Of a stretch of DNA of 7,537 nt, positions 1-7,100 are shown piece by piece (position 1 is the first letter of the stretch; each line of letters begins with the position of its first letter). Position numbers and translations under genes: made by a program. This DNA comes from an uncultured Solobacterium sp. (GTDB taxonomy: Bacteria > Bacillota_I > Bacilli_A > Erysipelotrichales > Erysipelotrichaceae). Where the stretch lies: assembly GCA_938041275.1 (NCBI GenBank), contig CALISH010000155.1, forward strand, positions 1-7,537. The letters run 5' to 3'. The notes below the pieces were generated by a model. The model searched no databases. It had not been told where the DNA came from and worked only from the letters and a program-made list of their open reading frames with translations.

Positions 1-1
1 C

Positions 2-304
2 AAGGAAGCAAAAGTGTTTGGAATAATATGCTTTGGTATGGGACTTACACTTAGAGAGGGAAATAGAGAATATTTTTATTCGCAGTTGGATAAAAAGTTT
101 CCAAAGTTGAAAGAACGATACATCAGAGGATACGGAAACAATTATGTAGCAAACAGCGTAAACAATAAAAAACTAATGGGTGTATTTCACGAATTCTGTG
201 AGCGGAACGGTATCGTTCATGATAATGAAGCGATATTTAACTACCTTAATTTATTTGAAGGAAAGAATATTTCAAAGCAACTCAGTTTCTTTGATGAAGT
301 TTGA
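2..304 (+). CDS. SPL-family radical SAM protein, C-terminal part (5' end outside window)
   Basis: The reading frame is open from the first full codon at base 2, so this is the last 100 codons of a longer gene and not a complete small ORF. A GTG at base 14 could be mistaken for a start, but it has no ribosome site and lies mid-domain. The segment GIICFGMGLTLREGNREYFY, followed by a KxPxLKERYIRxYGN-like stretch and then NNKKLM, is one I recognise from clostridial proteins related to spore photoproduct lyase (SPL/Rv2578c-like radical SAM family, usually close to 300 residues). The CxxxCxxC cluster motif that would prove radical SAM chemistry should lie upstream of the window and cannot be seen. 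The substrate is unknown; a role in DNA repair is only suggested by the family name. The protein ends in QLSFFDEV, close to the bacterial sliding-clamp binding consensus QLxLF. The gene ends with TGA and is followed by a hairpin terminator. Confidence 0.8.
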   Translation, partial: KEAKVFGIICFGMGLTLREGNREYFYSQLDKKFPKLKERYIRGYGNNYVANSVNNKKLMGVFHEFCERNGIVHDNEAIFNYLNLFEGKNISKQLSFFDEV

Positions 305-328
305 CTAATCGAATTAAGTATCTATGAT

Positions 329-372
329 ATGAGATGATAGAAATTAAAACACTATCGTCTTATTTCTTTATT
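329..372 (+). terminator. Probable intrinsic terminator of the radical SAM gene
   Basis: An inverted repeat pairs ATGAGATGATAG (329-340) with CTATCGTCTTAT (352-363). This gives 12 pairs including two G-U pairs, around an 11-base A-rich loop. A T-rich tail, TTTCTTTATT (363-372), follows. The stem is AT-rich and the T-tract is interrupted, so termination may be weak. It lies 24 bases after the stop codon of the left-edge gene. The opposite strand has no T-run after the stem, so it points rightward. Confidence 0.55.
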
Positions 373-433
373 CAAAATGAAACAGAGAAAGCATCAAAAA
401 AGGAACTTGGCAAAGCACGCTTTGATGAACATA

Positions 434-461
434 TAAAAACCCTACCCATTTATGGATAAGG
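434..461 (-). terminator. Intrinsic terminator of the minus-strand unknown gene
   Basis: Read on the minus strand, CCTTATCCAT (461-452) pairs fully with ATGGGTAGGG (449-440), with two G-U pairs and a two-base AA centre. In practice the inner A-T pairs would open to give an 8-bp stem with a 6-base loop. TTTTT (439-435) follows directly. The hairpin starts 13 bases after the TAA of the 273-residue gene. Stem quality, T-tract and position all fit a rho-independent terminator. With the opposite-facing hairpin at 329-372 it closes off this convergent gap; bases 305-474 hold nothing else I can support. Confidence 0.75.
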
Positions 462-474
462 CAACGATACAATA

Positions 475-1296
475 TTATACAGCGGTTTCCTGTTTTGGAA
501 GTCTCCACATTTCACTGAAACTGAGAATATCAATCTCTTCAGAATTTAGCTTTGCTTGATTTCTCTGTTTCTTAATATTGTTTTCATGAATACTAGATAA
601 GATATTCTTATTTACCATATATTGTACATAGAGAACCTTCTTTAAAAGGAACCAGTTTGTTACATAATGATAGATAGCATTTGTACGATCTTCTAATTCA
701 GGAAGTTTTTCCATCGCTTCTAGTTTAAGAGCGTTGGCAGCTTCTTTAGATGCGGTCTTTAACTCTTCATAATTGTGGAAAAGTTCGTGATCAATGCTAC
801 GTTGAATAGAACCTGCTTTTACAGTGAATAATTGATTGAGAACTTTTAAGATTGTTTCCTGGTTAGAAGATATCGCAACGATTTCGTTCTTGCAGTCAAT
901 AAATTCACCTGCTGGTTCTGTCATGCAGTAGTAAAGGCCCTTCGCATAGATATATCCGTATTGCTTGCAGTCACAGATGATGATAGCTCTATCTTCATCA
1001 TCATGTTGAAAATACAAGATATAAGGAATTACGAGTGCTTTCCCGTTGAGCTTGCAGATGTCTTTATAGCGGATGATTTGGTTGCTAATTGCTTCGATGT
1101 TGACGGCGCAGTGTAAATCCACACAAATCTTTGTGTCTGGTTCTACTTCTAATACTTTTTCAAATGATTCTTTTAAATTATCATCAATCTCATTTTCCCT
1201 AAGACTGAGATAATCTTCTAAATAACCGTTAAATAAACAGTCGTCTCCGTCTTTCCTACTGTCTATTTTCTGGCCAAGAATAGCACAGATTGCCAT
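475..1296 (-). CDS. Unrecognised cytosolic protein with an HExxH (HELFH) motif
   Basis: I do not recognise this 273-residue protein. The start is placed at the ATG at 1296-1294 because GGAGG lies 12 bases upstream (1313-1309). A longer frame opens at a TTG (1329), but that would put the ribosome site inside the coding region. There is no signal peptide and no clear membrane segment. The N-terminal half looks like alternating beta strands (KICVDLH, ALVIPYILYF, AIIICDCKQYGYIYA) and holds all nine cysteines (residues 4, 20, 58, 63, 81, 108, 110, 124, 135). The C-terminal half looks mostly helical and charged. Residues 167-176, SIDHELFHNY, fit the zincin consensus in which HExxH carries two zinc-binding histidines and a catalytic Glu (H170, E171, H174). 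E193 or E196 could be a third ligand, as in gluzincins. Metallopeptidase activity is only a hypothesis from a short motif. The gene is monocistronic, divergent from addBA, and has its own terminator. Confidence 0.75.
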   Translation of the reverse strand: MAICAILGQKIDSRKDGDDCLFNGYLEDYLSLRENEIDDNLKESFEKVLEVEPDTKICVDLHCAVNIEAISNQIIRYKDICKLNGKALVIPYILYFQHDDEDRAIIICDCKQYGYIYAKGLYYCMTEPAGEFIDCKNEIVAISSNQETILKVLNQLFTVKAGSIQRSIDHELFHNYEELKTASKEAANALKLEAMEKLPELEDRTNAIYHYVTNWFLLKKVLYVQYMVNKNILSSIHENNIKKQRNQAKLNSEEIDILSFSEMWRLPKQETAV

Positions 1297-1308
1297 GATA
1301 AATACTTT

Positions 1309-1313
1309 CCTCC
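1309..1313 (-). promoter_or_regulatory. Ribosome binding site that decides the start of the 273-residue protein
   Basis: The minus strand reads TTGGAGGAAAG here, with the GGAGG core 12 bases before the ATG at 1296. The spacing is slightly long but workable. It favours the ATG over the TTG at 1329, which has no purine-rich site upstream and would add 11 residues. Confidence 0.75.
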
Positions 1314-1372
1314 AAGTAATTGTATTCAATTTTATATTGTTAGTTGATGATTATGTAGTGTTTGTCGATGTA

Positions 1373-1402
1373 ATTATAGGCATGCGGATTTTGAAAAATC
1401 CA
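1373..1402 (-). promoter_or_regulatory. Candidate promoter for the minus-strand unknown gene
   Basis: The minus strand carries a perfect -10 hexamer, TATAAT (1378-1373). The best -35 at 18-base spacing is TGGATT (1402-1397), only 3 of 6 matches to TTGACA. A start near 1366 would give a leader of about 70 bases before the ATG. The -35 region overlaps an inverted repeat (1386-1401), so repressor or activator control is possible but not shown. Confidence 0.4.
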
Positions 1403-1417
1403 GTAACATTGCGCAAT
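1386..1417. repeat. Two short inverted repeats in the divergent promoter region
   Basis: GGATTTTGAAAAATCC (1386-1401) is a near-perfect inverted repeat: GGATTTT and AAAATCC around a GA centre. Six bases later comes a perfect 10-base palindrome, ATTGCGCAAT (1408-1417). The first overlaps the putative -35 of the minus-strand gene. The second lies 23 bases before the addB -35. Either could be an operator, but I recognise no specific regulator site. Neither is followed closely enough by a T-run, with a workable loop, to be a convincing terminator. The remainder of the 183-base gap (1297-1479) holds only the promoters and ribosome site listed. Confidence 0.4.
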
Positions 1418-1440
1418 TTTTTTGTATAAAACAGGATATT

Positions 1441-1468
1441 TTAACAAATATGCAGGATTGCCTATGAT
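1441..1468 (+). promoter_or_regulatory. Promoter for addBA, placing transcription start next to the addB ATG
   Basis: TTAACA (1441-1446, 5 of 6 to TTGACA) and TATGAT (1463-1468, 5 of 6 to TATAAT) are separated by 16 bases, giving a good sigma-A type promoter. Transcription would begin around 1474-1476, only 4-6 bases before the ATG at 1480. This matches the lack of any ribosome site in front of addB. I see no SOS-box-like operator here. Confidence 0.6.
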
Positions 1469-1479
1469 AAAATCTAAAT

Positions 1480-4179
1480 ATGAAAACAATTTTATGTGCA
1501 AATTACCAAAAAGAGTATATTTATGAGGATCTTGCCAAGCATAATCATGGCGTTGTCAAAAATGTACTAGCAGTTCCACTTTCTGTTGCGCTAGGAGAAA
1601 AACATACAGACAAGCATGTAGCACTTTTGAAGATCTCTCATACATTAAAAAAGAGAAGTGATGAGTTTACCGTTTATCAAAAGATGTTTGACTATCCTGC
1701 ATTCATTCAGGAGATTTTTCAGTTTGTATTAGAGTGTATTCAACGCGATATTCAAGTTGATGCTCTACCTGAGACAAATGAACAAGAAAAGGAATTAAAA
1801 GAAATCATCCGTATTCTATTAGAAATTCCATTTGTGGAAAAAGAGAATGTAGAAAATAAGGAAACCGCAATTGAAAAATTGCGTCAGGATGATGTGGAAG
1901 TATATCCTTTCTTCGAGGCAGATCCATATTATGTAGAAATCTTAGAACAGCTCAAAGATAAAACAAAACCAACTGACACAACACCAAGCCAAAAACATTT
2001 ACGTTATGCATTAAGTACACGCCGTGAAATTGAGGCGATTGCGCAGGATATCGCAACCTATCGTAGACCATGTAATTTAGTACTTACATCATGGAAGACA
2101 CAGTATCCAGTTGTACAACAGGTATTCGCAAGATATGAGATACCATTTTCTACTGTTCATCATGACGTATCTGCTAGACTCATTCAGCGCTATGTTTCAT
2201 TGGTAAATCTTGCATATCAAAAGAATAAAGAAGCGTTAATGAAGGCTTTATATATAGATGCATTTGGTGTAGATGACCAAAAGAAGAGTAGTTCACTATT
2301 TACAGTACTCAAATATCTAGACCAAGTATTGGTAGATGTAGAATGTCCAAAACATTTATCGCAATCTCTAGAGGCATCAGAAGTATTCAAAAAGGAAGCT
2401 ACACGTTATGCATACTTTGAAGAACGTGCAGATGAGTTATTCAATAGTATTCAACAGGCTTTAGATAGCTTAATGCAAGCATCTACATTTGAAGAAATGT
2501 TAATGAATGCATTTGAAATTATTCGTAATCAAAAGATTTTGCAGAATAAACATGAACTCAAAGAAGGAAGACAATTACGCAATATTTTACAGTCTATTTT
2601 AACAAGTGAGAAACTGACTGTGGAAAACATTCCTTTTGTCATGCATATGTTACAGGGAATTCATTCGGATAGTGCTGTGTTTACAGACGCAATCTGTACT
2701 GTAGCAGATTTAACTCATCCGGTTAAGAAACAAGAAGTAACTTATGTAATTGGATGTAGTGGTAAGAATTATCCAGGCTTTCCAGTTCATAATGGTTTGT
2801 TTGATGAAGATTATCTTGCAAAGATACCAGCGTATCCAAGTATGAATAAGCGCTATGGTTACTATATGAACGCACTTGGGTGGATTGATTCCTCTGCAGA
2901 AGAAATCTACTATTCATATTCTACAAATGACTACCAAGGCAAAGAAATGCAGCTAGCATACGAAGTGCAATCAAAAGTGGACATGAAGACAGAAAACATC
3001 CCATGGCCAATTTTGATTGTAGATAATCCTGTAGATGTAAAACATAAACTAACACCAGAGACAGCACATCAATTATTCTTGGATAATAAAGGACAATTAA
3101 ATGGTTCTGTTAGTACGGTAGAGTCATACTACCGCAATCCATATGGTTACTTTATCCAAAAAGGACTAGGAATTATGGACCAAGAATTCTCAGGACTTGA
3201 TCCAATTACGATTGGAAATATTCAACATCATTTCATGTATACATTACTATCTTCTTATAAAAATAAATACATGCATGAAAGCGTAAAGCGTAAACAGTAT
3301 GCATTACAAGAAGATGGAAAGAACATTTTAACATCTACCAAAATCAAAGAGCTACTAAGACCATATTTTGATATACTCAAGCTAACACATCCAAATGAAC
3401 AATATCTATACGATATCTCTTTGGAAAGATTGGCAGATTCATTGTCTAAGTTTATGACATTCATGCATGATTTAGAAAAAGATTCAAGCTTTATTCCGGA
3501 ATATTTTGAATATCGTTTACCTGAAACAATAATTGGTAATGTGAATATCCATGGTATTATTGATCGTATTGATCTATACCAGGATTTGATTCGCATCATT
3601 GATTACAAATCATCCGTATTATCCATTAGTGAAGATGAAGTAAAACAAGGACTACGTTTACAGATGTTAACGTACATGATGATTGTAGCAAATAACCTAC
3701 AAGGAAAGAAATACAATCCAACAGCTGTACAGTATATCTCTATGAAGGATGAAACGATTGATTTGAATCGTATCTACAACAAATGTGGCGATATGCCAAA
3801 ACAAGCATTGTTAAATAGCTTAGAAGGGGATTTCATCAAGAGTCGAAAGTGTGCCGTATGGATTTTCAACGAACATCGTGATGATGTGGATTTAGGCGCA
3901 AGACATATCAAGAGTTCAAAGAATATCTACGACTTTGATAAGATTCAAGCATACATTGAAGGTATTTATGAAAATTTCCACAACCAAGTTATAAATGGAA
4001 ATATTGAACTTTCTCCAATCGAGAATACAACATTACCATATATGGCAATGTATCACTTTGATGGTGAATATCGCATTCCAACAGCAGTGGAGGTGGAAGG
4101 TATTCCAACTGAAATTCCATTTAAATTAGAGAAAGAAGAAACTGCGGCAAAGGAGGTAAAAGAAGATGAGAATCTCTGA
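1480..4179 (+). CDS. addB: RexB-type AddB, ATP-dependent helicase/nuclease subunit B (Fe-S cysteines and Walker A absent)
   Basis: AddB is the partner of AddA in the double-strand-break resection complex. Its nuclease cuts the 5'-ended strand, and in known systems its inactive helicase fold reads Chi. The N-terminal two-thirds is a degenerate UvrD-like fold: no Walker A is present at the N-terminus (MKTILCANYQK), but VIGCSGKNYPGFP (423-435) and IYYSYS (476-481) match conserved AddB blocks. The PD-(D/E)XK domain looks active: HGIIDRID (691-698), IIDYKSS (706-712, D708 and K710) and QMLTY (728-732). The four [4Fe-4S] cysteines of Bacillus AddB are missing. The first is N553 in YYRNPYGYF, and no cysteine follows C791, so the usual C-terminal trio is gone. 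Fe-S-less RexB proteins are known in Lactobacillales. At 899 residues it is shorter than B. subtilis AddB (about 1,166). An in-frame TAA at 1468-1470 fixes the start at or after 1471, so ATG 1480 is the first available start. The gene overlaps addA by 14 bases. Confidence 0.92.
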   Translation: MKTILCANYQKEYIYEDLAKHNHGVVKNVLAVPLSVALGEKHTDKHVALLKISHTLKKRSDEFTVYQKMFDYPAFIQEIFQFVLECIQRDIQVDALPETNEQEKELKEIIRILLEIPFVEKENVENKETAIEKLRQDDVEVYPFFEADPYYVEILEQLKDKTKPTDTTPSQKHLRYALSTRREIEAIAQDIATYRRPCNLVLTSWKTQYPVVQQVFARYEIPFSTVHHDVSARLIQRYVSLVNLAYQKNKEALMKALYIDAFGVDDQKKSSSLFTVLKYLDQVLVDVECPKHLSQSLEASEVFKKEATRYAYFEERADELFNSIQQALDSLMQASTFEEMLMNAFEIIRNQKILQNKHELKEGRQLRNILQSILTSEKLTVENIPFVMHMLQGIHSDSAVFTDAICTVADLTHPVKKQEVTYVIGCSGKNYPGFPVHNGLFDEDYLAKIPAYPSMNKRYGYYMNALGWIDSSAEEIYYSYSTNDYQGKEMQLAYEVQSKVDMKTENIPWPILIVDNPVDVKHKLTPETAHQLFLDNKGQLNGSVSTVESYYRNPYGYFIQKGLGIMDQEFSGLDPITIGNIQHHFMYTLLSSYKNKYMHESVKRKQYALQEDGKNILTSTKIKELLRPYFDILKLTHPNEQYLYDISLERLADSLSKFMTFMHDLEKDSSFIPEYFEYRLPETIIGNVNIHGIIDRIDLYQDLIRIIDYKSSVLSISEDEVKQGLRLQMLTYMMIVANNLQGKKYNPTAVQYISMKDETIDLNRIYNKCGDMPKQALLNSLEGDFIKSRKCAVWIFNEHRDDVDLGARHIKSSKNIYDFDKIQAYIEGIYENFHNQVINGNIELSPIENTTLPYMAMYHFDGEYRIPTAVEVEGIPTEIPFKLEKEETAAKEVKEDENL
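4149..4157 (+). promoter_or_regulatory. Strong ribosome binding site for addA inside the addB 3' end
   Basis: AAAGGAGGT ends 8 bases before the addA ATG at 4166, with the GGAGG core 9 bases away. It is an essentially perfect anti-16S match lying in the last codons of addB. It fixes the addA start and allows translation both by coupling and by independent initiation. addB itself has no such site. Confidence 0.85.
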
Positions 4180-7100
4180 GAAAAATCAATTATCTGCTGA
4201 ACAGTCCGTTGCCTGTAATTCTTCTGGGATGGGTATCGTCGTTTCCGCCTCTGCAGGTGCAGGTAAGACAAAAGTACTCGTATCCCGTTTGGTAAAAAGA
4301 TGTATTGAGGATAACCCACGTGTACCTTTATCACGTATCCTCGCCTTAACATTTACCGAAGCAGCCGCAAGTGAAATGAAGAAGCGTGTTGCCCAAGAGT
4401 TAAATGAAATCAAACAGTTAGCAGAAAAAGAAGAACCTGTTGATCAAGAATTAATTCAGTATATCGATGATCAGATTATCGCACTTGCAAGTGCGAATAT
4501 CACAACCATCGACTCTTTCTGTTTGTCTATTATCAAAAAGTACTACAACATTATTGGTTTAGATCCAGCAACGACAGAGAATATACTCTCAAGTGGACAA
4601 AATGAAAATATTCAGCGTGATGCGTTTATGCGTGCATTAGAGTATGCCTATCAAATAAGTCCACAAGAAACCATTATGCTAGCTTCGTACTTTTCTAGTC
4701 GTGCTGACGACTATGATGGACTATATGATGCGGTTGTGAAAATCAATCGTCATGCGGAATCCTCCGTTGATCCAGATGAATGGTACCAACATGCATTAAA
4801 GATGTATCCAAAGAAGTTTGATCCTACAAGTTCAAATAACTTTACATCATTTGATGCATTCGATATCAATATCCGTAAGTATTTCTTTGCCTCATTGTAT
4901 GGACAGCTAGCAGTATTACAGCGCGATATTGAAATCTTGCAAGAGTTACCGGAAGCCATCAATGGACGAGGAAAAGTAATTGATAACTCTGTAGCCTTTG
5001 ATACATTCTTAAATATCATTCAAACATTACAGGCTGAACTGATGCCAGAAGATGAACATTCTGCCTATACTTTTGCGATATATCAAAACTATAAACAACA
5101 GATTCAAATGATGGATGATACAAAGCTTTCTAGTTATAAGAAAGAGAATTATCCGGAACATGCACGTGCAATGGATCATTTGAAAAAGATACTCAAGAAT
5201 ATGGCAGAGGAACGTTTGAATGAAGATGATTTTGTCTCAGACGCAAGAGATGCCTCTATCATCAATACGGCACTCATCAACCTATCGAAGAATACATATC
5301 AAAATTGTATACGTATCAAACAAGAAAATACCGCAATGTATTTCTCTGATATGGAGCGCTATGCATATGAAATTCTAAAGCATGAAAATGTTGCGAAGGT
5401 AATCCGCGATAACTTACAAGAAGTCATGATTGATGAGTTCCAGGATACAAGTAAACTACAGGACACAATTATTGAAATGATTGCAAGTCCTAACTGTATC
5501 TTTCGTGTAGGTGACACGAAACAATCTATCTATCGTTTCCGTCAGGCGAAGCCTGAGCTAATGCGTTCCAAATTAAATGAGTCAGAAAAGATTACTCAAG
5601 AAACCATCGATACATCTATGCAGTCTGCGAAGATCATCCTTTCTAGAAACTATCGTTCAGATGCACGTATTATTCAATTTACAAATATACTCTTTCAAAA
5701 GATCATGAATGTAAAAGAGAGTACAGAAAAGTATGGTGAGGATGATATCGTTGACTGGTTCCCAAAGAATGATAGTCCAGATGCACTTATTGAGTTTGCG
5801 AGTTATACTCCGAAGAATAAAACAACGATTGTCAGTGATGATGAGGACGAAGATGAGGATATCAAGATGATCAAGGCAAATTGGATTGCCAATAAGATTA
5901 TTGATACCTATAACCAAGAATTCGAACTTGCAAAAAAGAACGATACAAAGCTACCATCTTTCCATGACTTTGCGATACTCTTACGAAGTCATGGTGATAA
6001 ACCATATCTCAAAGCGGCCTTTGAAGCGAAGGGAATTCCTTACAGCATTGATACACGTGAAGGATTCTATCGTTCAGAGCTATGTCAAACAGTTATTGCG
6101 TTATGTACTGCTATGTTAGACGAAGAAGCAGACTCTGCTCTATTTGCATGCATGGTTTCTAATCTCTATAACTATAGTGATGAAGAGATTGCAAAGGCAA
6201 AGATAAGACTAGGTTCAATAAAGGCAGTCGCCAAAGAGTTTGGCATCTATGATGATTTACAGATGTATAAAGAGATTGCGGATACCTATGGTATTCCAAG
6301 AATGTTATCAGAGCTTGCGAATCATAACACTTACTTCAATCGCTTAAATATCAGTCAACAGTCAAACTTTGACTATCTATTTGAAATGACAGTATCTGCG
6401 AAGTATCACTCTGTTGCAGAATTCTTAAATTCCTTAAAAGCAGTTGAAGATGAAGTATCCAATGAAGCTGTCTCTAAGGGCTCAGCAGATGATATCGTTA
6501 CCGTCACAACGATTCACCATTCAAAAGGATTGCAATATAAGTATGTATTCCTGTGGAGTAATGCAATAAATCAGTTTAGAGATAGTGCAGAAGCAGTCAA
6601 TGTCGATGATGATCTCTATCTTGGATTAAACTTCTTATGTGCGAATCCATATCGTGCGAAACGAAAGACAATTCATAAACGTGCGATTGAATACAAAGCA
6701 AACCTAGAAGATGCGGAAGAATTTATTCGTATCTTATATGTAGCAGTTACACGTGCAGTACGTAGACTCTATATCGTAGACGCACTACCCAAACCAATTC
6801 CATATCGTGGAAAGAAATTTATGTTAGGTGATTTACTCATCCGTAATGGTATGTCAGGATTAATCCTTAGCACAATGGCAAACGAACCAATTATGAAACG
6901 GGTTGATATTGATCCATCATGGAATGTATACCTAGAACATAAAGAGACAGAGACTGTCACAGAACTTCCTCACTATGGATACACAAGTGTAGAAGAGAAG
7001 GAAATATTAACACCAAGTTCTACCGAGTTTGGCAGTAGCTTACCAGCATTAGACTTAGCAGAAACAAATGCTGGAAGAGAATATGGCACACACATTCATG

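Noticed and set aside
14..304. Reading the left-edge ORF as a complete 96-residue gene starting at GTG 14
   Set aside because: The frame stays open to the window edge (codons K-E-A-K precede the GTG) and the family sequence continues across this point, so it is a 5'-truncated larger gene.
334..459. A 41-codon plus-strand ORF (starts MIEIKTLSSYFF, ends HIKTLPIYG) between the radical SAM gene and the convergent gene
   Set aside because: The second half reads like protein and could be a remnant, but there is no ribosome site. The ORF starts inside one terminator hairpin and ends inside the terminator of the opposite gene, and I recognise no homologue. It is most likely chance.
1408..1427. ATTGCGCAAT followed by a T-run as an intrinsic terminator on the plus strand
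   Set aside because: The palindrome has no loop bases, so a stable hairpin would keep only about three pairs, and no plus-strand gene upstream needs it. A promoter-region site is more likely.
1674..1820. Missing AddB N-terminal sequence as a sign of a frameshifted or broken gene
   Set aside because: The frame is continuous from 1480 to 4179 with conserved blocks in order, an in-frame stop sits just before the start, and RexB-type proteins normally lack Walker A.
3255..3599. A 114-codon open frame on the minus strand inside addB
   Set aside because: It is wholly antisense to the AddB nuclease region, whose motifs show the plus strand is the coding one. Its composition is low-complexity Ser/Ile-rich, as expected from a reverse-frame shadow.
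4053..4352. A 99-codon minus-strand frame across the addB-addA junction
   Set aside because: It is antisense to the AddB C-terminus and the AddA Walker A region, has no recognisable domain, and has no promoter in the expected place.
5886..6119. A 77-codon plus-strand frame inside addA
   Set aside because: It is out of frame within the continuous AddA coding sequence, has no ribosome site and no recognisable protein features.
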